Of a DNA stretch of 64,000 nucleotides, positions 52,258-61,233 are shown piece by piece. The stretch is from JBBROS01 sp965213845. Lineage in GTDB: Bacteria; Pseudomonadota; Alphaproteobacteria; Acetobacterales; Acetobacteraceae. Within the stretch, counting starts at the first letter, position 1; the number at the start of each line of letters is the position of its first letter. Location of the stretch: the NCBI GenBank assembly GCA_965213845.1, contig CBDCAI010000014.1, positions 310,001 through 374,000 on the forward strand, written 5' to 3'. Under the pieces are notes generated by a model that ran no database searches, was not told where the DNA came from, and saw nothing but the letters and a program-made list of their open reading frames with translations. The translations under genes and the position numbers were made by a program.

Positions 52258-53547
52258 ATGGCCAATGTCTGCGTGATCGGCGCGCAATGGGGCGACGAGG
52301 GCAAGGGCAAGGTGGTGGACTGGCTCGCCAGCCGCGCCGAGATCGTGGTGCGGTTCCAGGGCGGGCACAACGCCGGCCACACGCTGGTGGTGGGCAACCA
52401 GACGTATCGGCTGAGCCTGCTGCCGAGCGGGCTGGTGCGCGGCAAGATGGGCATCATCGGCAATGGCGTGGTGATCGACCCGGAGGCGCTGCTGGCCGAG
52501 ATGGACCGGGTGCGGGCCCAGGGGCTGACCGTCTCGCCGGACACGCTGCGGATCGCGGAGAACGCGGTGTTGATCCTGCCGGTGCACGGGGCGCTGGACC
52601 GGGCGCGCGAGGCGGCCCGCGGCGAGCGCAAGATCGGCACGACGGGCCGCGGCATCGGCCCGGCCTACGAGGACAAGGTGGGCCGGCGCGCCATCCGCGC
52701 CTGCGACCTGGCGGAACCGGAGACGCTGTCGGACAAGCTGGACGAGCTGCTGCTGCACCACAACGCGCTGCTGCTCGGGCTGGGCGCCCCGCTGGTCGAG
52801 AAGCAGGCGATGCTCGACTGGCTGCTGGCGCTGGCGCCGCGCATCCTGCCGCATGTGGAGCCGGTGTGGGAACGGCTGGACCAGGCGCGCCGGGCGGGGA
52901 CGCGCATCCTGTTCGAGGGCGCGCAGGCGGTGATGCTGGATGTGGACCACGGCACCTACCCCTTCGTCACCAGCAGCAACACGATCGCGGCGACCGCGGC
53001 CGGCGGGTCGGGCGTCGGCCCGTCGGCGGTGGGCTTCGTGCTGGGCATCGCCAAGGCCTACACGACCCGGGTGGGCTCCGGCCCGTTCCCGACGGAGCTG
53101 CACGACGAGATCGGGCAGGGCCTGGGGTCGCGCGGGCGGGAGTTCGGCACCGTGACGGGCCGGCCGCGGCGGTGCGGCTGGTTCGACGCGGCGCTGGTGC
53201 GGCAGGCGTGCAAGGTGGGCGGCGTGCAGGGCCTGGCGCTGACGAAGCTCGATGTGCTGGATGGGGTGGCGGAGCTGAAGATCGGCGTCGGCTACGAGAT
53301 CGACGGCGCCCGCATGTCGCATCTGCCGGCGGGGCAGCGGGCGCAGGCGGCGGCGCGGCCGATCTACGAGACGATCGAAGGCTGGACCGGCTCCACCTTC
53401 GGCGCGCGGTCCTGGGCGGACCTTCCGGCGCAGGCGATCAAGTACGTGCGGCGGATCGAGGAGCTGGTCGAGACGCCGGTGACGCTGCTGTCGACCAGCC
53501 CGGAGCGCGACGACACGATCCTGATGCGGGATCCGTTCGAGGGATAG
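52258..53547 (+). CDS. purA: Adenylosuccinate synthetase
   Basis: The 429-residue GTP enzyme joins IMP and aspartate in AMP synthesis. Marks: GAQWGDEGKGKVVD, GGHNAGHTLV, GTTGRGIGPAYEDK, FEGAQAVMLDVDHGTYPFVTSS and VTGRPRRCGWFDAAL. Length is normal. Start at ATG 52258 is two bases after hisZ; the pair is common in alphaproteobacteria. Confidence 0.96.
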   Translation: MANVCVIGAQWGDEGKGKVVDWLASRAEIVVRFQGGHNAGHTLVVGNQTYRLSLLPSGLVRGKMGIIGNGVVIDPEALLAEMDRVRAQGLTVSPDTLRIAENAVLILPVHGALDRAREAARGERKIGTTGRGIGPAYEDKVGRRAIRACDLAEPETLSDKLDELLLHHNALLLGLGAPLVEKQAMLDWLLALAPRILPHVEPVWERLDQARRAGTRILFEGAQAVMLDVDHGTYPFVTSSNTIAATAAGGSGVGPSAVGFVLGIAKAYTTRVGSGPFPTELHDEIGQGLGSRGREFGTVTGRPRRCGWFDAALVRQACKVGGVQGLALTKLDVLDGVAELKIGVGYEIDGARMSHLPAGQRAQAAARPIYETIEGWTGSTFGARSWADLPAQAIKYVRRIEELVETPVTLLSTSPERDDTILMRDPFEG

Positions 53548-53617
53548 CACGACCCCTATGGAGTGTTCTCTGGATCGTTCTATATCTGTCATCGTTCAAA
53601 CCCATGAGGCCACCGCC

Positions 53618-54565
53618 ATGCGCCGCCATTCCGCCTTGCTTGCCGCCGTTGCCGTCGCAGCCCTCGCCCTCGCGCCGTCGGTCGCCGATGCGCGGGCCGG
53701 GTCGGGCAGCTCGATGGGAAGCCGCGGCAGCCGGAGCTACTCGGCGCCGCCGAGCACCAGCACCGCGCCGTCCTACGCGTCGCCGCTCGAGCGGAGCGTG
53801 ACGCCGCCGTCCGCGCCGTCGTACGGGTCGCCCAACATGGGCGGGCAGTTCGGGGCGCCGGCGCGGTCGGGCTTCGGGTCGGGCCTGATGGGCGGCCTGG
53901 TCGGCGTCGGGATCGGCAGCATGCTGATGGGGCACGGCTTCTTCGGCGGTGGCGGGGGTGTAGGGGGCTTCGGCTTCATCGGCCTGCTGCTGCAGATGGT
54001 GCTGCTGTTCTTCGTCGCACGCTGGCTGTTCCGCCGCTTCTTCGGTCAGGGCGTCGCGTTCGCCGGCATGCCGCGCATGGGGCAGCCGGCGCAGGGCCCG
54101 ATGGGCGGTCAGATGGGCGGAATGCCGATGGGCGGCGGTGCCGCGCGTCCGGCCAGCCCGCCCGTCAACATCGGCCCGGCCGACTTCCAGGGCTTCGACC
54201 GCACGCTGCACGACATCCAGGCCGCCTGGTCGGCGCAGAACATCACCACCCTGCAGCAGATCGCCACGCCGGAGATGGTCAGCTACTTCGCCGAGCAGCT
54301 GGCCGACCAGTCGAGCCGGGGCGTCCGCAACACCGTCACCGACGTGAAGCTGGAAAAGGGTGACCTGTCCGAGGCCTGGTCGGAGAACGGACGGGAGTTC
54401 GCGACCGTGGCCATGCGCTTCTCCATGATCGACTGCACGCGCGACTCGACCGGGCGCGTCGTGGACGGCAGCCCGACGGAGCGGACCGTGGCGACCGAGA
54501 TCTGGACGTTCGTCCGCGCGACCGGTGGGCGGTGGCTGCTCTCGGCCATCCAGCAGGCGCGGTAG
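53618..54565 (+). CDS. Secreted Tim44-like domain protein
   Basis: The 315-residue protein has a signal (HSALLAAVAVAALALAPSVADA), a Ser/Pro/Gly low-complexity linker, a glycine-rich membrane helix zone (GGFGFIGLLLQMVLLFFVARWLF) and a C-terminal Tim44-like domain (FQGFDRTLHDIQAAWSAQNITTLQQIATPEM, then LEKGDLSEAWSENGREFATV). Bacterial Tim44 proteins are membrane-linked with unclear roles. It follows purA by 70 bp and ends at a strong terminator. Confidence 0.83.
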   Translation: MRRHSALLAAVAVAALALAPSVADARAGSGSSMGSRGSRSYSAPPSTSTAPSYASPLERSVTPPSAPSYGSPNMGGQFGAPARSGFGSGLMGGLVGVGIGSMLMGHGFFGGGGGVGGFGFIGLLLQMVLLFFVARWLFRRFFGQGVAFAGMPRMGQPAQGPMGGQMGGMPMGGGAARPASPPVNIGPADFQGFDRTLHDIQAAWSAQNITTLQQIATPEMVSYFAEQLADQSSRGVRNTVTDVKLEKGDLSEAWSENGREFATVAMRFSMIDCTRDSTGRVVDGSPTERTVATEIWTFVRATGGRWLLSAIQQAR

Positions 54566-54577
54566 CCCTTGTAAAAC

Positions 54578-54604
54578 AACGGCCGCCCTTATGGGGCGGC
54601 CGTT
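54578..54604 (+). terminator. Strong intrinsic terminator after Tim44-like gene
   Basis: AACGGCCGCCC and GGGCGGCCGTT form an 11-bp stem with a 5-nt loop, followed by T and then TTCC. A short A-run precedes it, so it could work in both directions. Confidence 0.85.
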
Positions 54605-54732
54605 TCCGGCCATGCCGACGCTGTCATGGTGCGGCAGTACTTCTGCATCATCGAAACGTCACGTCCAGGCGTGCCGTCCTGCCCTAAGACCCGACTGCGA
54701 ACGAATAGAGCAGTCGCGAGGTCAAGGGTCGC

Positions 54733-55602
54733 ATGAATGCGCTTTCCGCTGGCACGATGCCCCACTATCGGGCCGTCTTCATTTCCGACATGCATCTCGG
54801 GACCAAGGGATGCCGCAGCGACTTCCTGGCGGGCTTCCTCGCCCGGGTCACCTGCGACAAGCTGTTCCTGGTCGGCGACGTGGTCGACGGCTGGCGGCTC
54901 CGAAAATCCTGGTACTGGGACCGCAGCCATGACGAAGTGATCCGGCTGATCCTGCGCCATGTGCGGCAGGGCACCGAGATCACCTATATTCCCGGGAACC
55001 ACGACGAGATGTTCCGCCCCTGGCTCCCCCAGGTGGACGGCGCGCCCCCCGCGCTGGAGCCGGGGCCCGCGCCCGAGGCCGCGGCCGGGCTCCAGGTCGC
55101 GGGCATCACCGTGCGGCGCGAGGCGGAGCACACGACGGCGCAGGGGCTGCGGCTGCTCGTCATCCATGGCGACGAGTTCGACGGCGTGATGCGCTACGCC
55201 CGCTTCCTCGCGATCCTGGGCGACGGCGCGTACACCACGGCACTGGTGGTCAACCGCTGGTTCAATGCCGTGCGGCGGCGGCTGGGCTATCCCTACTGGT
55301 CGCTCAGCCAGTGGCTGAAGGCGCAGGTGAAGGGCGCGGTGAAGGCGATCGACCGGTTCGAGACGGCGCTGGCCGCCGAGGCGCGGCGCCGGGGCTTCGA
55401 CGGCGTGGTCTGCGGCCACATCCACCATGCGGAGATGCGGATGGTGGACGGCATCCTGTACTGCAACGACGGCGACTGGGTCGAGAGCTGTACCGCGCTC
55501 GTGGAACACCGGGACGGGCGGCTCGAGCTGGTCGACTGGGCGGCGCTGAACCGGCTGTCGTTCTTCACGGCCCGGGACACCGCCGAGCCGGTCGCGGCCT
55601 GA
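54733..55602 (+). CDS. UDP-2,3-diacylglucosamine diphosphatase-like metallophosphatase (LpxH-like)
   Basis: The 289-residue calcineurin-fold enzyme carries SDMHLG, GDVVDGW, GNHDE, HGDEFDG and GHIHHAE metal-binding motifs in the LpxH order. LpxH converts UDP-diacylglucosamine to lipid X in lipid A synthesis. The start ATG 54733 follows AAGGG. It heads a lipid A operon. As many alphaproteobacteria use LpxI, this could be an LpxH-type paralogue acting on a related lipid. Confidence 0.82.
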   Translation: MNALSAGTMPHYRAVFISDMHLGTKGCRSDFLAGFLARVTCDKLFLVGDVVDGWRLRKSWYWDRSHDEVIRLILRHVRQGTEITYIPGNHDEMFRPWLPQVDGAPPALEPGPAPEAAAGLQVAGITVRREAEHTTAQGLRLLVIHGDEFDGVMRYARFLAILGDGAYTTALVVNRWFNAVRRRLGYPYWSLSQWLKAQVKGAVKAIDRFETALAAEARRRGFDGVVCGHIHHAEMRMVDGILYCNDGDWVESCTALVEHRDGRLELVDWAALNRLSFFTARDTAEPVAA

Positions 55603-55618
55603 CCCGCGGCATCCCGCG

Positions 55619-56632
55619 ATGCGCATCCTGATCGTCTCGGACGCCTGGCATCCGCAGGTCAACGGCGTCGTGCGCACGCTGGCCATGCTGGCCGCCGAAC
55701 TGGGGCAGATGGGCCATGCGGTCGAGGTGCTGGGGCCCGGCCGGTTCCCGACCGTGGGCATGCCGGGCTACGGCAGCATTCGGCTGGCGCTGTTCCCCGG
55801 CCGGCGGCTGGCCCGGATGATCGAGGCGTTCCAGCCCTGCGCCCTGCATCTGGCGACCGAGGGCCCGCTGGGCTGGTCGGCCCGGCGCTGGGCGTTGCGG
55901 CATGGCGTGCCGTTCTCGACCTCGTTCCACACCCGCTTCCCGGAATACCTGCACGCCCGCACGCGGCTGCCGCCCGCGCTGGGCTACGCGCTGCTGCGCC
56001 GCTTCCACAACCGCGGGGCGGCGACCCTGGTGGCGACCGGCAGCCTGCGGGCCGAGCTTGCGGCGCGGGGCTTCCGCAACCTGCGCCCCTGGACGCGCGG
56101 TGTGGACCTCGGGCGCTTTCGCCCGGACGGCATGGCCAAGGCGGATGAGGGCTGGCCGGCCCCGGTGTTCCTGTGCGTCGGCCGGGTGGCGGTGGAGAAG
56201 AACCTCGAGGGCTTCCTCCGCCTCGACCTGCCCGGCACCAAGGTCGTCGTCGGCGACGGACCCCAGCGCGAGGCCCTGCAGCGCGCCTATCCCGACGTGC
56301 GCTTCGTGGGGGAGCGGCATGGCGCGGCGCTGGCCCGGGCCTATGCCGGGGCGGACGTGTTCGTCTTCCCGTCGGTCACCGACACCTTCGGCCTGGTGCT
56401 GCTGGAGAGCCTGGCCTGCGGCACGCCGATCGCGGCCTACCCGGTGACGGGGCCTGCGGACATCCTGGCCGATGCGGCGGCCGGGGTGGGGGCGCTGGAC
56501 GGGGACCTGCGGGCGGCGGCCCTGCGCGCGCTGTCGGGCGACCGCGCGGCGTGTCGCCGGCATGCCGAACGCTTCTCCTGGCGCGCCTGCGCCGAGGCGT
56601 TCCTGGCCAGCCTGGTGCGCCTGCCGGCCTGA
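55619..56632 (+). CDS. Glycosyltransferase family 4
   Basis: The 337-residue GT-B enzyme has MRILIVSDAWHPQVNGVVRTL, HLATEGPLGWSARRWAL, VGRVAVEKNLEGFLRLD and the donor motif PSVTDTFGLVLLESLACGTP. It resembles GT4 enzymes that glycosylate glycolipids, such as GDP-mannose-dependent alpha-mannosyltransferase MgtA or PimB types. In this place it may modify LPS core or lipid. Starts 16 bp after the LpxH-like gene. Confidence 0.85.
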   Translation: MRILIVSDAWHPQVNGVVRTLAMLAAELGQMGHAVEVLGPGRFPTVGMPGYGSIRLALFPGRRLARMIEAFQPCALHLATEGPLGWSARRWALRHGVPFSTSFHTRFPEYLHARTRLPPALGYALLRRFHNRGAATLVATGSLRAELAARGFRNLRPWTRGVDLGRFRPDGMAKADEGWPAPVFLCVGRVAVEKNLEGFLRLDLPGTKVVVGDGPQREALQRAYPDVRFVGERHGAALARAYAGADVFVFPSVTDTFGLVLLESLACGTPIAAYPVTGPADILADAAAGVGALDGDLRAAALRALSGDRAACRRHAERFSWRACAEAFLASLVRLPA

Positions 56633-56690
56633 CACGCACCGACCCCTGCCGATTGCCCCACGGGGCCGCCCATGCTACCGCGCGGCGACC

Positions 56691-57407
56691 ATGAAGCGCA
56701 TCCTCCGCCACCCGCGCGTGCTCGCCTGGGGCGCCTGGGCGCTGGGGGCCTACCTGCACTTCGCGCTGCGGACGACGCGCTGGACGCTGCTGGGCGCGGC
56801 GCAGCTCGGGCGCCACCTGCACGCGACGCCGGCCGTGTTCGCCTTCTGGCACGAGCGGCTGCCGCTGATGCCGGCCTTGTGGACGCTGGCGCTGGGCGAG
56901 CGGGCCCGGGCCGGGGCACCGCGCGGGCGCATGCACGTGCTGGTCAGCCGACACCAGGACGGCCGGATGATCGGCGCGGTCATGCGGGGCTTCGGGCTCG
57001 ATGTCGTGCACGGGTCCCGCGCGAAGGGCACGGAGCAGAAGGGCGGCGCGGCCGGGCTGCGGGCGCTGCTGACGGTGCTGGCCGAGGGCGACCAGGTGGT
57101 GATCACGCCGGACGGGCCGCGCGGGCCGCGGCGCCAAGTGGCACGCGGGGTCGCGCAGCTGGCGGCGCTGGCGGCGGTCCCGGTGCTGCCCTGCGCCGCC
57201 CAGTCCTCGTGGCACCGCGTGCTGCCCACCTGGGACCGCATGCTGCTGCCGCTGCCGTTCGGGCGCGGCGTGCTGGTGGTCGGCGCGCCGATCCTGGTGC
57301 CGCGGGAGGGCTGGGCAGACAGCCTGCCCGGCATCGAGGCGGCCCTGACCCAGGCGGCCGACCGCGCCGATGCCGCCTGCTCCGGCCATGACGCTTGCCC
57401 GGCCTGA
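56691..57407 (+). CDS. DUF374 lysophospholipid acyltransferase-like protein
   Basis: The 238-residue protein has the HxxxxD-type acyltransferase features: FAFWHERLPLMPALW and VLVSRHQDGRMIG, then GSRAKGTEQKGGAAGLRALL and a TPDGPRGPRRQV motif. DUF374 proteins sit next to waaA/lpxK in alphaproteobacteria and probably acylate a lipid A intermediate. The start ATG 56691 has a short leader. Confidence 0.82.
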   Translation: MKRILRHPRVLAWGAWALGAYLHFALRTTRWTLLGAAQLGRHLHATPAVFAFWHERLPLMPALWTLALGERARAGAPRGRMHVLVSRHQDGRMIGAVMRGFGLDVVHGSRAKGTEQKGGAAGLRALLTVLAEGDQVVITPDGPRGPRRQVARGVAQLAALAAVPVLPCAAQSSWHRVLPTWDRMLLPLPFGRGVLVVGAPILVPREGWADSLPGIEAALTQAADRADAACSGHDACPA

Positions 57408-57439
57408 ACGCCCCGGGGCTTTCGAGGCTAGGATGCCGG

Positions 57440-58726
57440 ATGGGCCCGATGCTCTGGGCCTCGATCGGCCGGCTGGCGGCTCCGGCGTTGCGCGCCCTGC
57501 TGCGGCATCGGGCGGCCCGGGGCAAGGAGATCGCGGCCCGCCTGCCGGAGCGGGAGGGCATCGACGGGACGCCCCGGCCGCCGGGCCGGCTGCTATGGCT
57601 GCACGCCGCCAGCATGGGCGAAAGCCAGTCGGTGCTGCCGCTGCTCCCCGGCCTGCTGGCGGCAGCGGACGTCACGGTCCTGATGACCACCGGGACCGTC
57701 ACCTCGGCGGCGTTCCTGGCGGCGCGGCTGCCGGGGCTGGGCGACGGGCGGGCGCTGCACCGCTTCGTGCCGCTGGACGTGCCGGCGTGGGCGGGGCGGT
57801 TCCTCGACCATTGGCGGCCGGACGCGGCGGCTTTCGTGGAAAGCGAGCTGTGGCCCAACCTGTTGCGCGCCTGCCTGGCACGGCGCATCCCGCTGATGCT
57901 GGTGAACGCCCGCATGTCGGCCCGCAGCGCGCGCGGCTGGGGCCGCGCGCCTGGCTTCGCCCGCCTCGTGGTGGGCGCGTTCGACAGGGTCCATCCGCAA
58001 TCGGCGGCGGACGCAGCGCGCCTGGTGATGCTGGGCGCGCGGGGCCTGCAGCCGGCCGGGAACCTGAAGCTGGCCGCGCCGCCGCTGCCGGTGGACCAGG
58101 CGGAGTGGGCGGCGTTGCGGGCGCAGCTGGGGACACGCCCGGTGTGGCTCGCGGCCAGCACGCATCCGACGGAGGAAGCGGTGGCGGCCCAGGTGCACCA
58201 TGCGCTGGCGCCCCGGCATCCCGGCCTGCTGACCATCATTGCGCCGCGGCACCCCGAACGCGGGCCGGCCCTGGCCGCCGTGCTGGGCGCGCCGCGGCGG
58301 GGCGCCGGGGAGGGGCCGCCGGATGAGGGCCTGTGGATCGCCGACACGATGGGGGAGCTGGGGCTGCTGTATCGCCTCGCGCCGATCGCCTTCGTGGGGC
58401 GGAGCCTGGTGCCGCAAGGCGGCGGGCAGAACCCGCTGGAACCGGCGCGGCTGGGGGTCGCGATCGCGATGGGGCCGCACACCGGCAACTTCGCCGACGC
58501 GGTGCTGCGGCTGTCCGAGGCCGGGGCGCTGACCACGGTCGCGGACGCGGCGGCGCTGGGGAGCTGGGTGGACGCGATGCTGCGGGACCCCGTGCGCCGG
58601 GCGGCGGCGGCCGAGGCGGGGCGGGGGGCGGCCGATGGCGAGGCGGCGCTGCCCGGGCGCGTGGCGGCGGTGCTGCTGTCGCTCCTGGACCCCTCGCCGC
58701 TGGGCCTGGCCGGAGACGGGCGATGA
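57440..58726 (+). CDS. waaA: 3-deoxy-D-manno-octulosonic acid transferase
   Basis: The 428-residue GT30 enzyme adds Kdo to lipid IVA. The start ATG 57440 follows AGGAT; an upstream TTG at 57395 is unsupported. Marks are LHAASMGESQSVLPLL with the catalytic Glu, FVESELWPNLLRA, LVNARMSARS, and GGGQNPLEPA with GPHTGNF at the end. It overlaps lpxK as ATGA. Confidence 0.93.
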   Translation: MGPMLWASIGRLAAPALRALLRHRAARGKEIAARLPEREGIDGTPRPPGRLLWLHAASMGESQSVLPLLPGLLAAADVTVLMTTGTVTSAAFLAARLPGLGDGRALHRFVPLDVPAWAGRFLDHWRPDAAAFVESELWPNLLRACLARRIPLMLVNARMSARSARGWGRAPGFARLVVGAFDRVHPQSAADAARLVMLGARGLQPAGNLKLAAPPLPVDQAEWAALRAQLGTRPVWLAASTHPTEEAVAAQVHHALAPRHPGLLTIIAPRHPERGPALAAVLGAPRRGAGEGPPDEGLWIADTMGELGLLYRLAPIAFVGRSLVPQGGGQNPLEPARLGVAIAMGPHTGNFADAVLRLSEAGALTTVADAAALGSWVDAMLRDPVRRAAAAEAGRGAADGEAALPGRVAAVLLSLLDPSPLGLAGDGR

Positions 58727-59679
58727 TGGCGCCCCGGTTCTGGCAGCGGGATTCCTGGCTGTCGCGCCTGCTGTTGCCCGCGGGCGTCGTCGTCGCGCGG
58801 CTGACCGCCCGGCGGCTCGCCCGCGCGGGGTGGCGCGCCCCGGTCCCGGTGCTGTGTTGCGGCAACGCCTCCGTGGGTGGGGCGGGCAAGACGACGCTGG
58901 CGCTGGACCTCGGCGAGCGGCTGCGGCAGCGGGGTGTGGCCGTGCACTTCATCAGCCGGGGCTACGGCGGGCGGGTCCGGGGGCCGCTGCGGGTCGATCC
59001 GGGCCGGCACGACGCGGCGTTGGTGGGCGACGAGCCGTTGCTCCTGGCGCGGGTGGCGCCGACCTGGGTGGGGGCGGACCGGGCGGCCTCGGCACGGGCG
59101 GCGGTGGCGGCGGGCGCGCAGGCGCTGGTGATGGATGACGGGCTGCAGAACCCGGGACTGCTGCAGGACGCCGGGATCCTGGTGATCGACGGGGCGGTGG
59201 GCTTCGGCAATGGCCGGGTCATGCCGGCGGGCCCGCTGCGGGAACCGGCGGCGGCGGCGGCGGCACGCTGCCGGGCGGCGGTGCTGATCGGGATCGACCA
59301 GCGCGCGGCGCGGGCCGTCCTTCCACCTGGGCTGCCGGTGCTCGAGGCGTGGCTGGTGCCGGACCGGAGCCTGCATGGGCAGCGCGTGCTGGCCTTCGCC
59401 GGCATCGCGCGCCCGGCCAAGTTCCACGCGACGCTGCTGCAGGCCGGGGCGACGATCGCGGCGACGGCGGACTTCCCGGACCACCACCGGTTCCGGCCGC
59501 AGGAGCTGCAGGCGGTGCTGGGCCGGGCGCGGGAGCTCGATGCCGTGGCGGTGACGACGCCGAAGGACATGGTGCGCCTGCCGCCCGGATGGCAGGCACG
59601 GGTGAGGTCCGTGGGCGTTGACCTGGTCTGGGCCGACGAGGCGGCGCTGGAGCGCCTGCTGGCCGGGATCGTTCCTTGA
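58723..59679 (+). CDS. lpxK: Tetraacyldisaccharide 4'-kinase
   Basis: The 318-residue P-loop kinase phosphorylates the lipid A disaccharide at 4'. CCGNASVGGAGKTTLAL is the P-loop, followed by SRGYGGRV and VMDDGLQNP, and late TPKDMVRLP. The start ATG 58723 overlaps the waaA stop. Confidence 0.94.
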   Translation: MMAPRFWQRDSWLSRLLLPAGVVVARLTARRLARAGWRAPVPVLCCGNASVGGAGKTTLALDLGERLRQRGVAVHFISRGYGGRVRGPLRVDPGRHDAALVGDEPLLLARVAPTWVGADRAASARAAVAAGAQALVMDDGLQNPGLLQDAGILVIDGAVGFGNGRVMPAGPLREPAAAAAARCRAAVLIGIDQRAARAVLPPGLPVLEAWLVPDRSLHGQRVLAFAGIARPAKFHATLLQAGATIAATADFPDHHRFRPQELQAVLGRARELDAVAVTTPKDMVRLPPGWQARVRSVGVDLVWADEAALERLLAGIVP

Positions 59680-60587
59680 CCGGGCGCGAGGCGGCGGAGC
59701 TGATGCTGGCGCGGGGCGCGCTGGGCGTGCTGCGGAGGCTTGGGCCCGTGGGCGCCAGCAACGCCTTGGGCTGGCTGGCGCGCCGCCTGGGCCCGCTGAT
59801 GCCGGCGTCGCGGGTGGCCGACGTCAATCTGCGCCTGGCGATGCCGGGGCTGGACCGGGCGGCGCGGCGGGGGATCGTGCGCGGCGTGTGGGAGAACCTG
59901 GGCCGGACGGTCGGCGAACTGCCGCATCTGGGCCGCCTGGTGCAGGGCGCGCAGGACGGGCCCGGCTGGTCGGTCGAGGGGATGGAGCATCTCGGGCCCG
60001 TCCTGGCGCGGGGGGGGCCTGCGATCCTGTTCAGCGCGCACATGGCCAACTGGGAGATCCTGCCGGCGGCCGCGGCCGGGATCGGCATGGATCTCGGGCT
60101 GTTCTATCGCGCGGCGGGCCATTCGGGGATCGACGCCCTGATCAACCGGTTGCGCCAGGACGCGGTGCCTCGCCCGCTGCGCCTGTTCCCGAAGGGCACG
60201 AAAGGAGCCCGGCAGGCGGTGCAACATCTGGCCCGCGGCGGGTTCCTGGGCGTGCTGATCGACCAGAAGATGAACGACGGGGTGGCGGCGCGGCTGTTCG
60301 GCCATCCCGCCATGTCGCCGTCGGCCGCCGCCGCGCTGGCGCTCCGGCTGCGCTGCCCGCTGCTTCCGGTGCGCATCCGCCGCCTGGGTCCCGCGCGCCT
60401 GGTGGTGATGTGCGAGGCGCCGCTGCCGCTGCCCGACACGGGCGACCGCGCCGCCGACGTGCTGGCGGTCACGCAGGCCATGAACGACCGGCTGGAGCGC
60501 TGGGTCCGGGCCGACCCGGAGGCCTGGCTGTGGCTGCACCGGCGCTTCGACAAGTCGCTCTATCGGCCGCCGGGGGCGGCCGGGTAG
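59676..60587 (+). CDS. Lauroyl/myristoyl acyltransferase-like (LpxL-like)
   Basis: The 303-residue enzyme has the HxxxxE-type motif SAHMANWEIL with H122 and E127, then AGHSGIDALINRLRQDA. It likely adds a late acyl chain to lipid A. Start TTG 59676 overlaps the lpxK stop as TTGA. Ends MNDRLERWVRADPEAWLW, typical of the family. Confidence 0.85.
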   Translation: MTGREAAELMLARGALGVLRRLGPVGASNALGWLARRLGPLMPASRVADVNLRLAMPGLDRAARRGIVRGVWENLGRTVGELPHLGRLVQGAQDGPGWSVEGMEHLGPVLARGGPAILFSAHMANWEILPAAAAGIGMDLGLFYRAAGHSGIDALINRLRQDAVPRPLRLFPKGTKGARQAVQHLARGGFLGVLIDQKMNDGVAARLFGHPAMSPSAAAALALRLRCPLLPVRIRRLGPARLVVMCEAPLPLPDTGDRAADVLAVTQAMNDRLERWVRADPEAWLWLHRRFDKSLYRPPGAAG

Positions 60588-60610
60588 GCTCCGCCGCGGA
60601 AGGGGACACC

Positions 60611-61231
60611 ATGATGCGCATCGTTGTTTCGCTGGGGCTTCTCATCGCGTTCGCGGCGCCCGGGATGGCGCAGAACCGCACCGTAGTGATCCCGTCCGAT
60701 GCCGTGACCGAGCAGGATGCGCCTGGGTCGGCGCTGGTGGACGCCTTCCGGCGTTTCTGCCTGGAACGGTTCCCGGCGTCGCTGGCGATGGAGGAGGCGG
60801 CACCGGGCCAGGTGACGGCGTTGTCGCCCGGCCGGGTGCGGTCGTTCCTGCACGACGACCCCGGCCGCGGCTGGCTGTACCGGGTGGCGGACGGCGCCTA
60901 TGTGGTCACGGTCGAGGACCCGCCGTACCACACCTGTGCCGTGCGGCGGGAGTATCGGACGCCGCCGCACTACCGCCTGCCGTGGCTGCTGCTGACCGGG
61001 ACCTGGGCGGTTGCAGCCGATCGGGGGCCTTTCGCGGCGGCACAGGGCCAGACCATCCAACGCGACGGGCTCACGATCGAGGCGACGGGGCGGCTGCTGC
61101 CTGGCCAGGGGGCAGGCCAAGGGGCAGGCCAGGGGGCAGGCCAGGGGGGCGACACCTTCCTCGAGATCAAGACGACCTATCCGGACGGCCATGTGGAGCA
61201 GCGGCTGGCCCGGCGCGCCCTGGGGCGCTGA
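60611..61231 (+). CDS. Secreted protein with tandem GQGA repeat, unknown function
   Basis: The 206-residue protein starts at ATG 60611 behind AAGGGG. It has a signal (MRIVVSLGLLIAFAAPGMAQ), an alpha/beta domain with FCLERFPASLAMEEA, VEDPPYHTCAVRRE and two cysteines, and a C-terminal part with four GQGA repeats coded by 12-bp units. It is the last gene of the lipid A cluster. No family recognised. Confidence 0.75.
   Translation: MMRIVVSLGLLIAFAAPGMAQNRTVVIPSDAVTEQDAPGSALVDAFRRFCLERFPASLAMEEAAPGQVTALSPGRVRSFLHDDPGRGWLYRVADGAYVVTVEDPPYHTCAVRREYRTPPHYRLPWLLLTGTWAVAADRGPFAAAQGQTIQRDGLTIEATGRLLPGQGAGQGAGQGAGQGGDTFLEIKTTYPDGHVEQRLARRALGR
61103..61150 (+). repeat. Four 12-bp tandem units
   Basis: GGCCAGGGGGCA, GGCCAAGGGGCA, GGCCAGGGGGCA and GGCCAGGGGGGC encode repeated GQGA. 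Frame-keeping length changes are possible. Confidence 0.85.
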
Positions 61232-61233
61232 TC

